Shown here: one piece after another, positions 1 to 8,541 of the stretch
Layout: each line of letters begins with the position of its first letter
How positions within the stretch are numbered: position 1 is the first letter of the stretch
Origin: Rheinheimera texasensis DSM 17496
Lineage (GTDB): Bacteria; Pseudomonadota; Gammaproteobacteria; Enterobacterales; Alteromonadaceae
Direction: 5' to 3'
Assembly (NCBI RefSeq): GCF_000711985.1
Contig: NZ_KL544005.1
Span: 1,315,970-1,379,969 of the forward strand
Length of the DNA stretch: 64,000 nucleotides
Program-made: the position numbers and the translations under genes
The notes under the pieces: model-generated
Database searches by the model: none
The model's input: the letters and a program-made list of their open reading frames with translations, nothing else
What the model was told of the DNA's origin: nothing

Positions 1-115
1 GCACCTGATATTCCGCAGCAAGCACGTCCGCGACAGGCTGCCAGATCGCATGATTTAAACCCCAGCCATGAATGAGCACTACTGTCGGTTTGGTATTTTC
101 AGCATTCAGCGTCAT
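1..115 (-). CDS. bioH: BioH-type carboxylesterase, 5' end only (partial)
   Basis: The minus strand from 115 gives MTLNAENTKPTVVLIHGW and continues out of the window, so only about 38 N-terminal residues are visible. The VVLIHGWGLN stretch is the first beta strand and oxyanion loop of an alpha/beta hydrolase. It fits BioH, which cleaves pimeloyl-ACP methyl ester in biotin synthesis. The start lies back to back with gntX/comF, the arrangement known from E. coli (bioH-gntX-nfuA), which supports the call more than the short sequence does. The catalytic serine and the rest of the triad lie outside the window. Confidence 0.75.
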   Translation of the reverse strand, partial: MTLNAENTKPTVVLIHGWGLNHAIWQPVADVLAAEYQV

Positions 116-154
116 AGTTAAATTTATGTAAAATATCTAATCACAAGGATTGTG

Positions 155-952
155 ATGGCCATTCAGATCACTATTGTGCCTGCGTTAAAGCAGCTGCTGC
201 AGCGCTTTTTGCACCTTTGCCTGCCAAATTGTTGTTTATGGTGTGATTTTCCGGTGCATCAGCCCGGCGAACAGCTTTGTGATCACTGTCAGGTCGCTTT
301 ACCGCGGCTGTACTGGTCTTTAAACGGCAATGCGCTGCAGCTGCCGGCAATCAACAGAGGGCTGCAGGCGCCGCAGTTTGATGCGGTCTGGAGTTTAAGC
401 TGGTATCAGCAGCCCTGGAGTCATTTTATCAGCGCGTGGAAGTTGCAGCAGGAACTGGCCTGCGGCCAGCTGTTACGCCAGCAGCTGGCACTGGCTCTGC
501 CGCACTGGCGCTTGCAGGACCAGTTCGCTGCGGTGGCTTATGTACCGATGCATGCCAAACGGCTGCGTGAGCGCGGTTTTAATCAGTCCCGACAGCTTGC
601 AGCCACAGTAGCTGCAGTCAGCGGCTTGCCGTTGCTGCATGTTTTTGTTGCGCAAAGTCATCTACCGCATCAGCTTGGCGCCAGCGCCAGTGCGCGCCGG
701 GCTCAGCTGCGCCGCCAGTTCCGGCTCAAATCACCGGCGGACGCAACATTACCCACGCAAATATTGCTGGTTGACGATGTGCTGACCACAGGCGCAACGC
801 TGAATCAGCTCAGTCGACTGTTGCGAAAGGCCGGCGTGCAGCGAGTTGGCGTAGTCACACTGGCCATCACACCGGCGCCCGGTACTCAGACCTGGCTCTA
901 CTCGTCGCCGTCACCACTGTCGTCGCCAGAGTCGAACAACTTGCCAAAATAA
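155..952 (+). CDS. gntX: ComF/GntX family phosphoribosyltransferase-like protein
   Basis: The 265-residue protein has an N-terminal double zinc-finger-like part, with Cys near residues 22-30 (CLPNCCLWC) and 42-45 (CDHC). A C-terminal type I phosphoribosyltransferase domain follows, with the PRPP loop ILLVDDVLTTGAT at about 203-215. ComF acts in DNA uptake in competent bacteria; E. coli GntX supports use of extracellular DNA. GTG at 152 and ATG at 155 are both possible starts. AAGGA lies 5 nt before the ATG but only 2 nt before the GTG, so I take the ATG. The last 55 nt overlap the convergent M14 peptidase gene. Only 36 bp separate it from bioH, so the two divergent promoters must be very compact. 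Confidence 0.85.
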   Translation: MAIQITIVPALKQLLQRFLHLCLPNCCLWCDFPVHQPGEQLCDHCQVALPRLYWSLNGNALQLPAINRGLQAPQFDAVWSLSWYQQPWSHFISAWKLQQELACGQLLRQQLALALPHWRLQDQFAAVAYVPMHAKRLRERGFNQSRQLAATVAAVSGLPLLHVFVAQSHLPHQLGASASARRAQLRRQFRLKSPADATLPTQILLVDDVLTTGATLNQLSRLLRKAGVQRVGVVTLAITPAPGTQTWLYSSPSPLSSPESNNLPK

Positions 953-3441
953 AGGCTGTTAACCAATAACCGGCCTGAGCCGACAAAATAACCGCGGAAT
1001 ACCGGGTTGTCTGTCATCGCGACAATACGCCCTTCGCCAACATTGTGCGCCAGCACTGTGGCGCTATTACGAAATACATTGACCAGCGCCGGATCGGCAT
1101 AACCGGCTAACTGTGCCTGATCGCTATAACGAGCGACGGTAACAAAAGGCTGTTCAGCCGGCTCCATCAATAACAGATCATTTTTAAACACCGGCAGTTG
1201 CTGACGCGGCAAGCCAAAAGTCAGTGGATGGCTCAGATCGACGTCAGTCTGGAAAATCGCTCCTGCAATACGCTGACGACCAGCCAACTGTTCTTTGTCC
1301 TGGTAAGCTGGCGCGGTCATAGTGACTAAGGCTCTTAACTCGCTGGCTTTTTTCAGCTTGGCTTGCAGCAGATTTTTTTCCGCCAGCCAACTGACTGCCG
1401 CTTTTTGTGCCCACAACACACCGCCTTGTTCCAGCCAGCCTTTCAACTGCGCCACTTCGGCATCGCCCCAGCTGTTGTAATTGCCATCCGGTAACAGAAT
1501 ATGGCTGTAGCGTGCCAGATCGAGGCGTTTCAGCCGTGCCGGTTCGGCCATCGATGGTGATACGCCCGCCAGACGCTCAATGGCAAACCACAGTTCACCG
1601 GCTTCCGTTGAATTGATGCCAGGGCCTGCCACCAATAAAACCTCCGGCAACACCAGCGGTTTGACCTGATTACTGCCCAAATCCTGGCCTTGCGGCGTCA
1701 GGCCTGAAGTTAATGCACTGAGCGCTAACGGCTGTTTCTGGGCAAATTCGCGTAGCTTTTGCTGCCAGCCTTCAGCTTGCAAACCCGCGGGCAGCAGCAC
1801 AGTACCTGCAGCAAACTGCTGAACACCTTGTGCCGTCATAGCACTGAATGCCTTCGGCGCCACTCTGAGCTGAAAACCTGCCTGCAATAAACGCGCAGTT
1901 TGCACTGGTGCCTGTTGATCAGCCCATGGCAGCGCATAAGCGTAAGCACCATCATTAAACGTCTGTGCTGTGGCTGCAGGTTCGGTCCAGGCTTCAGCTG
2001 CAAGTTCTGACGGCGCTTTGCGGCTGGCGGCAAAATCGATGTTGTAGGCGTACGGCAAGGTCCAGGCTGACACGTCATAAAAGGTGTTGTCGCGGAAATT
2101 GGTATCCGTATTAAAGGCCGCTTTGAGCAGGTTGTACTGGCTTTGTTCTACCGGCACGAAATAACTGTGGCCGGCCTCAAAGGTTTTGCCGTTAATCTGG
2201 AAATCTTCGGTCAGTGCATAAGCGGCAATTTGGTGTTGTTTTAACAACTTCAATAGTGCCGCAAGCCGGCTTTGATCGGCCGCTTCACGCAACAAATAAC
2301 CACGCACCGGATCAAGCCGGGCCTGCTCTTTGGACTTCTGCGCAAACTGATACTGCGCTTGTTGTAAATCCTGTTTATGCGCTACGGCGCCATTGAGCGT
2401 TGAAAACGACGTGCGGTACTGATTGTCGATGGCAAAGCTAAAACTGAGTTCCGACTGCAGGCTCTCCTGCAGGTGGCCCCGGCTGCTGCCTTGCTCGAAC
2501 AAAATGCCAACACTGCCGTGCACATCCGGGTATGTGGAGCCTTTACCAACATAAAAATCGTCGAAAGCTTCTTCAGTGAAATATAGCCGGTTCACCTCGT
2601 CCAGTGCTTTGGCATGGAATTGCGCCAGCTGATTGGTCAGTTTGATAGTCGATTCCGGTGCAAAGGGGCTGTTACGGCTTGGAATGCCGGGCTGGAAAAA
2701 GAAGGTGCTGTTGGTGCCCATCTCATGAAAATCCGCCACTATTTGTGGCCGCCAGCGGTGGAACTGCGCGATACGGGCCCGGCTTTCCGGATGCTGCAGT
2801 AACAACCAATCACGGTTTAAATCAAACCAATAGTGGTTCGGCCGGCCATTCGGCCATGGCTCAACATGCTCCCGATGTTGCGGATCTGCAACCGGTGCAG
2901 TGCCCTGATGCATATTGACCCAAGTCGCAAAACGGTCGTTACCGTCCGGATTCAGGCTGGGTTGCAGCAAAATAATGCTGTTGTCGAGCAGGTTTTTGAC
3001 CGCCGGATCTGTCGAAGTCAGCAGCTGATGAACAACCCGCAGCGAGGCATTGGCGCCGCTGGCTTCATTGCCGTGGATGCTGTAACCGAGCCAGACGATA
3101 GCTGGCAGCGTCGGATCAGGTTGTTTTTCACCGCGACTGACCGCGAGGTGCGCTTCGCGAATTTGCTCCAGTCGCTGCATATTGGCGGCAGAACTCAGAA
3201 TAAGCTGCAATAAAGGCCGCTGCTCGTGGGTCCGGCCAATAATGTCAAAGCGGGTGCGATCCGGCGCTGCTGCAGCGGCGGCACGCAAATAAGCCTCGAG
3301 CTGGTCATGGCGCGCATGCCACTGACCGGGTTCAAAGCCCAGCACCTCCGACGGAGCGGGCACCACAGGGGCATTCTGTGCCTGCAGCACAGGATGAAAA
3401 AATGCAGTCGCCATCAACAGAGAAAGAGTAAAAGTTCGCAC
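898..3441 (-). CDS. Secreted M14-family zinc metallocarboxypeptidase
   Basis: The 847-residue protein begins with a clear signal peptide (MRTFTLSLLMATAFFHPVLQAQ). The M14 zinc site is visible: HGNE at about 123-126 as the HxxE pair, NPDGNDRF near 164-171, and the third ligand in ADFHEMG near His239. A candidate catalytic Glu lies in ILFEQGSSRG. The C-terminal half resembles the class I glutamine amidotransferase-like extension seen in many long M14 proteins and has no motif I can assign. The GTG start is chosen because AGGAGG lies 7 nt upstream. The C-terminus is acidic (DSGDDSGDGDE) and is encoded where the gene overlaps comF by 55 nt tail to tail. It probably degrades peptides in the periplasm or outside the cell. 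Confidence 0.85.
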   Translation of the reverse strand: MRTFTLSLLMATAFFHPVLQAQNAPVVPAPSEVLGFEPGQWHARHDQLEAYLRAAAAAAPDRTRFDIIGRTHEQRPLLQLILSSAANMQRLEQIREAHLAVSRGEKQPDPTLPAIVWLGYSIHGNEASGANASLRVVHQLLTSTDPAVKNLLDNSIILLQPSLNPDGNDRFATWVNMHQGTAPVADPQHREHVEPWPNGRPNHYWFDLNRDWLLLQHPESRARIAQFHRWRPQIVADFHEMGTNSTFFFQPGIPSRNSPFAPESTIKLTNQLAQFHAKALDEVNRLYFTEEAFDDFYVGKGSTYPDVHGSVGILFEQGSSRGHLQESLQSELSFSFAIDNQYRTSFSTLNGAVAHKQDLQQAQYQFAQKSKEQARLDPVRGYLLREAADQSRLAALLKLLKQHQIAAYALTEDFQINGKTFEAGHSYFVPVEQSQYNLLKAAFNTDTNFRDNTFYDVSAWTLPYAYNIDFAASRKAPSELAAEAWTEPAATAQTFNDGAYAYALPWADQQAPVQTARLLQAGFQLRVAPKAFSAMTAQGVQQFAAGTVLLPAGLQAEGWQQKLREFAQKQPLALSALTSGLTPQGQDLGSNQVKPLVLPEVLLVAGPGINSTEAGELWFAIERLAGVSPSMAEPARLKRLDLARYSHILLPDGNYNSWGDAEVAQLKGWLEQGGVLWAQKAAVSWLAEKNLLQAKLKKASELRALVTMTAPAYQDKEQLAGRQRIAGAIFQTDVDLSHPLTFGLPRQQLPVFKNDLLLMEPAEQPFVTVARYSDQAQLAGYADPALVNVFRNSATVLAHNVGEGRIVAMTDNPVFRGYFVGSGRLLVNSLYFGKLFDSGDDSGDGDE

Positions 3442-3481
3442 CGGCTATCCTCCTGAAAACTAAGTATTCACCTTAGCAATA

Positions 3482-3507
3482 AAGCCTGCTGCCACTCAAG
3501 CAGGCTT
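3482..3507. repeat. Perfect 9-bp inverted repeat between the M14 gene and nfuA
   Basis: AAGCCTGCT at 3482-3490 pairs perfectly with AGCAGGCTT at 3499-3507 across an 8-nt loop. Neither strand carries a long T tract after it, so it is not a standard intrinsic terminator. It sits between divergent genes, upstream of both starts, and could be an operator or a leader hairpin. No regulator is recognised. Confidence 0.5.
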
Positions 3508-3539
3508 GGCAAGGCCGGTTTGCGGGCGTATCATAGGCA

Positions 3540-3564
3540 TTAACCTAGTAATTTAGTCAGGTAC
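3540..3564 (+). promoter_or_regulatory. IscR type 1-like operator before nfuA
   Basis: Aligned to the published E. coli type 1 IscR consensus (ATASYYGACTRWWWYAGTCRRSTAT), this 25-bp stretch matches at 20 positions by my hand count. The right half AGTCAGGTAC matches 9 of 10; the left half carries two changes in GACT (TAGT). It ends 5 nt before the nfuA start codon and overlaps the likely ribosome-binding site, so binding would be expected to repress. In E. coli, nfuA is a known IscR target. That [2Fe-2S]-IscR binds here is inferred. Confidence 0.55.
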
Positions 3565-3569
3565 TACTG

Positions 3570-4148
3570 ATGATCATCATCTCCGAATCGGCGCAAGCGC
3601 ATTTTGTTAAACTGTTAGAAAAGCAGGCCAGCGGCACCAACATCCGGGTGTTTGTGGTCAATCCCGGCACGGCTTCCGCGGAATGTGGCGTGTCTTATTG
3701 CCCGCCGGATGCGGTCGAATCAACAGACCTGACGGTGCCTTTTAACGGCTTTGACGCCATCATCGATGCCGACAGCAAACCGTTCTTGGTCGACGCAGAA
3801 ATCGATTTTGTTACCGATCAGATGGGTTCGCAGCTGACGTTAAAAGCGCCGAATGCCAAAGTGCGCAAGGTGAGTGACAACGCTCCGCTGAAAGAACGGG
3901 TGCAGTATGTCATCGACGCCGAGATTAATCCGCAATTAGCCAATCACGGTGGCCGGGTGTCTGTGGTTGAACTGACTGACAGCGGCGTTGCTGTGCTGCA
4001 GTTTGGCGGTGGCTGTAACGGTTGTTCTCAAGTCGACTTAACCTTAAAAGAAGGCATCGAAAAAGAACTGCTGAATCGCTTCCACGGTGAATTGTCTGGT
4101 GTGCGTGATGTGACTGACCACCAGCGCGGCGAGCATTCGTACTATTAA
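3570..4148 (+). CDS. nfuA: Fe-S biogenesis protein NfuA
   Basis: The 192-residue protein has the full NfuA layout: an N-terminal degenerate A-type domain (about 1-100) and a C-terminal NifU-like domain with GGGCNGC. The cluster-binding cysteines fall at 149 and 152. Two NfuA chains bridge a [4Fe-4S] cluster at these cysteines and pass it to target enzymes, notably under oxidative stress or iron limitation. Length and cysteine positions agree with the E. coli protein. The ATG at 3570 follows AGG with 8 nt spacing. An IscR-like site lies immediately upstream, and an intrinsic terminator 24 nt downstream probably ends the transcript. Confidence 0.95.
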   Translation: MIIISESAQAHFVKLLEKQASGTNIRVFVVNPGTASAECGVSYCPPDAVESTDLTVPFNGFDAIIDADSKPFLVDAEIDFVTDQMGSQLTLKAPNAKVRKVSDNAPLKERVQYVIDAEINPQLANHGGRVSVVELTDSGVAVLQFGGGCNGCSQVDLTLKEGIEKELLNRFHGELSGVRDVTDHQRGEHSYY

Positions 4149-4151
4149 GCT

Positions 4152-4385
4152 ATGCCCAAACTTCCTCTGACAGCGGCCCAATGTGGCCGCTTTTTTGTTA
4201 AAGGTCTGGTGCTGTTTTGGCTGCTGTTGGTCGCGCTGTGGCTGATACCTGCGGAGCAGACTCTGATACTTTTGCTGGTGAAATGGATATGGCTTGGCTG
4301 TTTTGTCCTGACCCTTACCAGTTATCTGCTGATATTGTTACAACGCATCGGTGTTGCGTTATTGCAGGAGTCTGACGATGAATAA
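4152..4385 (+). CDS. Small two-helix membrane protein (unknown)
   Basis: The open frame gives 77 residues with two hydrophobic helices (about 18-33 and 37-62) and an acidic end (QESDDE). I do not recognise the family. It begins 3 nt after the nfuA stop, without a clear Shine-Dalgarno sequence, and its stop overlaps the next gene by 8 nt (ATGAATAA). An intrinsic terminator hairpin falls on codons 8-15. A shorter form starting at GTG 4209, with AAAGG 4 nt upstream, would begin after the terminator, give 58 residues and keep both helices. I cannot decide between the two starts from sequence alone. Coupling to the deacetylase gene suggests a related envelope role. Confidence 0.6.
   Translation: MPKLPLTAAQCGRFFVKGLVLFWLLLVALWLIPAEQTLILLLVKWIWLGCFVLTLTSYLLILLQRIGVALLQESDDE
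4173..4196 (+). terminator. Intrinsic terminator of nfuA, inside the next open frame
   Basis: GCGGCC (4173-4178) pairs with GGCCGC (4185-4190) around the loop CAATGT and is followed directly by six T residues. This is a textbook rho-independent terminator 24 nt after the nfuA stop. It lies within the first codons of the downstream small membrane-protein frame. Confidence 0.8.
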
Positions 4386-5406
4386 ATTGCTCGCCCTCGT
4401 TTTTGCGCTCGCCGTTGTGTTGTGCAATTCTGCTACGTCTCATGCTGCTATTATTTTGCAATACCACCATGTCGCCACTGACACACCGCGCAGCACCAGC
4501 GTGACGCCGTCAGAATTCCGCCAGCAAATGCAGCATTTAAAAGATTTGGGTTATCAGGTGGTCAGTCTGGACGTCATTATCAATGGCCTGATCCAGCAAA
4601 AACCGGTGCCGGACAATGCCGTCGCTATTACTTTCGACGATGGCTTTGCCAATGTTTTCACTAATGCCCGGCCGATATTAAAAGAATTCAATTACCCCTA
4701 CACCATGTTTCTGGGTCCTGCGCTGATTGACCGTCGTGAAGGCCCGGTTTTGAGCTGGGCACAAATCCAGACTATGCAGCAGGAAGGCGTGATCATCGCC
4801 AATCACAGCTCTTACCATCACCGTCTGGCCGTGCCAAACAAAGGCGAAACTAAAGCTGAGTGGCGGCAACGGGTAAAAACCGACATCCTGCTGGCGCAGC
4901 AACAACTGGAAGAAAAGCTCGGACAACAACGCAAATGGCTGGCGTATCCTTATGGCGATTTCAGTGCCGAACTGGAACAGCTGGTGAGTGAACTGGGTTT
5001 TATCGGTATAGGTCAACAATCAGGAGCCGTTGGACCGGGCGTCGCGCTGACCCGTATCCCGCGTTATCCCTCATCCAGTCAGTTTGCCGCGATGAAACAC
5101 TTTGTGCCTAAGCTCAAAACTCTGGCGCTGCCTGTGACAGATTACAGCGGCGCAGATCCGGTCAGCCGCCAGAACCCGCCACTGCTGACGCTCAGCGTCG
5201 ACAGCAGCGATTTTAAGCCGAAGAACCTGCATTGTTTCTTTGATGGCAAAGCGTTACCAGTCAAATGGCTGGATGCGGATACTTTTAGTGTGCAGGCTAC
5301 TGCGCCACTCAAGCTTTATCACAACAGATACAACTGCACTGCACCAAGCATAGGTAAACCGGGTTATTTTTACTGGTTCTCGCAGCCCTGGGTATTTGTT
5401 AAATAA
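4378..5406 (+). CDS. Secreted polysaccharide deacetylase (NodB/CE4 type)
   Basis: The 342-residue protein starts with a signal peptide (MNKLLALVFALAVVLC...SHA), followed by a polysaccharide deacetylase domain. AITFDDGFANVF near 80-92 supplies the catalytic and metal-binding Asp pair, and NHSSYHHRL near 140-148 supplies the HxxxH metal ligands. AYPYGDFS near 190 is the third family motif. CE4 enzymes remove N-acetyl or O-acetyl groups from glycans such as peptidoglycan or poly-N-acetylglucosamine; the substrate here is unknown. The residues after about 245 form an extra domain I cannot name. The ATG at 4378 is chosen over the upstream in-frame start because GGAG and the signal peptide follow it properly. 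It overlaps the preceding gene by 8 nt. Confidence 0.85.
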   Translation: MNKLLALVFALAVVLCNSATSHAAIILQYHHVATDTPRSTSVTPSEFRQQMQHLKDLGYQVVSLDVIINGLIQQKPVPDNAVAITFDDGFANVFTNARPILKEFNYPYTMFLGPALIDRREGPVLSWAQIQTMQQEGVIIANHSSYHHRLAVPNKGETKAEWRQRVKTDILLAQQQLEEKLGQQRKWLAYPYGDFSAELEQLVSELGFIGIGQQSGAVGPGVALTRIPRYPSSSQFAAMKHFVPKLKTLALPVTDYSGADPVSRQNPPLLTLSVDSSDFKPKNLHCFFDGKALPVKWLDADTFSVQATAPLKLYHNRYNCTAPSIGKPGYFYWFSQPWVFVK

Positions 5407-5414
5407 CTCACTGT

Positions 5415-6062
5415 TTAAGGCGCAAAAGCCTTCAGCACTTCCGGAAAGTCGCGCAGTAACTGTGTTTTAGTCACCACTGGCACTGCGTTTTGCTCCAGTG
5501 ACATTTCCGGTTTAAACATTGCTACCAGCTGACCCTTTGGGTTGAGCAGCACAATGGACGCGCTGTGATCGACGCGGTAATCCTCGTCCGTCGTGGTGCT
5601 GATGGCATACATCAGACCCAGTTCTCGGACAAATGGGAACAGTTGATCATGATTTGCTGTCAGCCCGACGATGGCCGGTTGTTCAAAGTACCCCACGTAA
5701 TTGCCAAGCTGCGCTACGGTGTCGCGTTTTGGATCCACCGACACAAACCAGAGTTGCAGCTTTTGGCCAGCCGGCAAAGCTTCGCTTAATGCAGCATAAC
5801 TGCCAGACAACATCGCCATGGTCATCGGACAAATATCAGGGCAAAAAGTGTAGCCAACAAAAGCCAAAGTCCAGTGGTCATTTAACTGCTCACGGCTCAC
5901 AGGCTTGCCAGTATGGCTGGTGAGCTGAAAAGACTTCATCTCGCGTGGCGTCGGGTAAATCAACACGTTGGAAAACTCAGCCGGCACCTGTAACTGCCGG
6001 TATACCAAAACACCAGCGGCTAAGGCTGCAACCAATAACAAAACTGCCCAGACTTTTTGCAT
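5415..6062 (-). CDS. sco: SCO1/SenC/PrrC-type copper chaperone for cytochrome oxidase
   Basis: This 215-residue, membrane-anchored thioredoxin-fold protein has one N-terminal helix (about 4-22). The copper-binding CxxxC lies in TFCPDICPM near 73-79, and the partner His is in VDHSASIVL near 168. SCO proteins deliver or reduce copper for the CuA centre of oxidase subunit II on the periplasmic side. It is the last gene of the oxidase assembly operon, 9 bp after ctaB, with GGGAG before its ATG. Confidence 0.93.
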   Translation of the reverse strand: MQKVWAVLLLVAALAAGVLVYRQLQVPAEFSNVLIYPTPREMKSFQLTSHTGKPVSREQLNDHWTLAFVGYTFCPDICPMTMAMLSGSYAALSEALPAGQKLQLWFVSVDPKRDTVAQLGNYVGYFEQPAIVGLTANHDQLFPFVRELGLMYAISTTTDEDYRVDHSASIVLLNPKGQLVAMFKPEMSLEQNAVPVVTKTQLLRDFPEVLKAFAP

Positions 6063-6071
6063 ATTACTCCC

Positions 6072-6980
6072 TTAGTTCCAGCGCCAGAACCATTGCTGGT
6101 CCAGGATCAGCACTAAGAATAACAACATCAGATGGTAAATGGAAAAACGAAAAGTCTGCATGGCTTGTTTTGGATCAATACCAAATTTCAGCCGCCAGGC
6201 ATGCAGCATAAAACCAAGGTTGAGGCCGAGACTGCCGATGAGATAGACCAAGCCAGACATCCCCACCAGATAGGGCATTAAGCAGACCAGCGTCAGCAAC
6301 AGCGTGTACAACAAGATCGCGGTTTTAGTGAATTCAATCCCATGGGTGACCGGTAACATCGGCATATTCACTTTGGCGTAATCGTCGCGCCGGTGAATTG
6401 CCAACGCCCAAAAATGCGGCGGCGTCCAGGCAAAAATAATCATCACCAGCAGCCAGGGTTCCGCCGACAAAGTCCCGGTAATACTGGTCCAGCCTAACAA
6501 CGGCGGCATAGCGCCAGCTAAACCACCTATGACGATGTTCTGCGGTGTGGCGCGCTTCAGGAACATGGTGTAGACACCGGCATAACCAAACAAACTGGCC
6601 AGCGTTAACCAGGCGGTTAGCGGATTGACGAATTCATACAACAACGCAAAACCGGCAATCGCCAGACTCAAGGCAAAAGCCAGCGCCTGCTGTGGGCTGA
6701 CCCTTCCTGTCGCCACCGGGCGACGTTGTGTCCTGGCCATTTTTGCGTCAATGTTTTGGTCCAGTACATGATTCAGAGCTGCTGCTGCGGCTGACAACAG
6801 ACCAATGCCAGTTAAGGCAATTAACATCAGCCCTGGTTGTGATGCAGTGGCTGGTGCCAGCCACATGCCCACCCAGGCAGTTAACAACAGCAAAGCCACA
6901 ACTTTTGGTTTAGTTAGCTGGTAATAGTCACGCCAGGTCTGGCGAAGCTCCTGCACCATTGCGATTCTGCTGATGTTCAT
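6072..6980 (-). CDS. ctaB: Protoheme IX farnesyltransferase (heme O synthase)
   Basis: The 302-residue polytopic membrane enzyme (also named cyoE) converts heme B to heme O by adding a farnesyl group. The UbiA-superfamily prenyl-diphosphate motifs are visible: [19 protein letters not shown] near 70-90 and [13 protein letters not shown] near 195-210. I count about nine hydrophobic segments. The start at 6980 is preferred over an upstream in-frame codon because AGGAG lies 6 nt before it. This ATG shares four bases with the ctaA stop (ATGA), so translation is probably coupled to heme A synthase, the next step of the pathway. Confidence 0.95.
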   Translation of the reverse strand: MNISRIAMVQELRQTWRDYYQLTKPKVVALLLLTAWVGMWLAPATASQPGLMLIALTGIGLLSAAAAALNHVLDQNIDAKMARTQRRPVATGRVSPQQALAFALSLAIAGFALLYEFVNPLTAWLTLASLFGYAGVYTMFLKRATPQNIVIGGLAGAMPPLLGWTSITGTLSAEPWLLVMIIFAWTPPHFWALAIHRRDDYAKVNMPMLPVTHGIEFTKTAILLYTLLLTLVCLMPYLVGMSGLVYLIGSLGLNLGFMLHAWRLKFGIDPKQAMQTFRFSIYHLMLLFLVLILDQQWFWRWN

Positions 6981-8029
6981 GCCGGACTCCTGCCTGAAGA
7001 AAGGTATTGAGGTGCAGTGCCTGCGACTGGTGCCTGACACTGCTGTCGTAAGCCATAACGGGCCAGTACAGTTGCCGCCAGCAAGTTCGCCGCGACGAAG
7101 TTATGCGCCACCGCGTTAGGCAGTGGTAACAACCACCATATATTCAAAACACCGAGGCAGAACTGCAATAACAAGAGCAATAACACCCACTGCGCCTGTC
7201 GTCGGTGCAATTGCGCTGCCGATACTGGCAAAGTGCGACTGAAACGCCACAGTTGCCAGGCAAAAAATCCAACCACCAGCACGGTCATAATTGCACCGAG
7301 CCGATGGCTCACATGGATGGTTTGCCGTGCTTCTTTACTCATCACGCCAAACTCATAGTTGTCGTGTCCCAAATGCAAGTCAAAAGCTTCAGCAATTCGT
7401 AACTGGCTGGTCCAGCCGCTATGGCAAAGCGGCAATTCCACACAGGCCAAAGCCGCATAGTTCGCCGAGGTCCAGCCGCCCAGAGCAATTTGACCGACTA
7501 ACACCGCGCAGGCTAATGTGCCTGCCCGCCGCAACCGTAGTGGCACGACGAGAGCAGAGCTGTCCGTCTGTGTTAGCTGCCGACGATATAGCCACAACAG
7601 CGTCAGCAAGGTAAAACCACCGAGTAAATGCCCCATCACTACCAACGGAAATAAATTCAGCGTTACTGTCCACATTCCCAGCGCAGCCTGAAACACCACC
7701 AGCAGCAATAAGCTGGCTGGCAATAACTGCACTTTGCGTTGTTGCCAGCAACTCAGCAGAAAAATACCGGCGATAACCAGCCCCAGTGTGCCGGCAAAAT
7801 ACCGATGCACCATCTCGTTACGCGCTTTGTGCGGTTCCAGAGGCCGCTCAGGAAAACGGCTGGCGGCAATCTCAGCATGATGGTCCTGTGGCACCTGTAA
7901 AAAACCATAGCAACCCGGCCAATCCGGACATCCCAGACCGGCGTCAGTCAGTCGGGTATAGGCTCCCAACACAATCACGACCATGGTTAGAACAATGGCA
8001 AAGCTGACAAGTCTTCTTATCCACATCAT
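6977..8029 (-). CDS. ctaA: Heme A synthase (COX15/CtaA)
   Basis: The 350-residue membrane protein has eight predicted helices in two four-helix halves. The COX15/CtaA signature is at the N-terminus ([20 protein letters not shown]), and conserved heme-binding His residues appear in HRYFAG, MGHLLGG and VSHRLGA. It oxidises the heme O methyl group to the formyl group of heme A, which aa3-type oxidases need. It overlaps both neighbours by 4 nt (ATGA junctions). Length is normal for the proteobacterial form. The product feeds the oxidase encoded upstream in the same operon. Confidence 0.95.
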   Translation of the reverse strand: MMWIRRLVSFAIVLTMVVIVLGAYTRLTDAGLGCPDWPGCYGFLQVPQDHHAEIAASRFPERPLEPHKARNEMVHRYFAGTLGLVIAGIFLLSCWQQRKVQLLPASLLLLVVFQAALGMWTVTLNLFPLVVMGHLLGGFTLLTLLWLYRRQLTQTDSSALVVPLRLRRAGTLACAVLVGQIALGGWTSANYAALACVELPLCHSGWTSQLRIAEAFDLHLGHDNYEFGVMSKEARQTIHVSHRLGAIMTVLVVGFFAWQLWRFSRTLPVSAAQLHRRQAQWVLLLLLLQFCLGVLNIWWLLPLPNAVAHNFVAANLLAATVLARYGLRQQCQAPVAGTAPQYLSSGRSPA

Positions 8030-8541
8030 GTTGGCCCCCGGTCAAATTTCAGCAGTTTTTGTAGATCTGCCATGACATCCTTACCTAGCAAAGGTAACTG
8101 CTCGGCTGCATCTGGTAGCGGATAATGCAACAGCGCTAAACCTTGCTGGTCGACAATCATCAGGCTACCCGCTGCCAGCCCGGCGAAAGAACGCTGGATA
8201 AAACTCATCTGTGGGTTGTCAGGCGTTTGCCTTGCGGTACCTTCTGTCAGCACCACCAAATCCAATTGATCCTGTTTGCGGCCAAGTGCCAAATCTATTT
8301 GTTGCATCAAATGCTCAACTGCCACACAAGCTGGGTCACAGTGCTGGGGCTGCAAATACACCAAACGCCAGTGCGCCTGTGATGGTGTGATCGCCGGCAG
8401 TAACCGCACTTCCTGATCAAACCAAATACCCTTGTTGTTGACCCCGGCCTGATACCAGCCGCTTTTTAACATCACTAGCGCCAACAGCACCGGCACAGCG
8501 GCAACCAACAGAAACAAACTCAGGAAACGTTGTTTACTCAT
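8026..8541 (-). CDS. Membrane-anchored thioredoxin-like protein of the oxidase cluster (unknown)
   Basis: The 171-residue protein has one N-terminal helix (about 7-24) and then a soluble part facing the periplasm. QHCDPACVAV near 67-76 is a CxxxC pair placed where SCO-type proteins bind copper. IVDQQGLALLHYPL further on resembles the end of a thioredoxin fold. A gene of this size commonly lies between surf1 and ctaA in gammaproteobacterial oxidase clusters. A role in redox or copper handling of the oxidase is inferred. It overlaps surf1 by 8 nt and ctaA by 4 nt, so it is part of the assembly operon. Confidence 0.75.
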   Translation of the reverse strand: MSKQRFLSLFLLVAAVPVLLALVMLKSGWYQAGVNNKGIWFDQEVRLLPAITPSQAHWRLVYLQPQHCDPACVAVEHLMQQIDLALGRKQDQLDLVVLTEGTARQTPDNPQMSFIQRSFAGLAAGSLMIVDQQGLALLHYPLPDAAEQLPLLGKDVMADLQKLLKFDRGPT

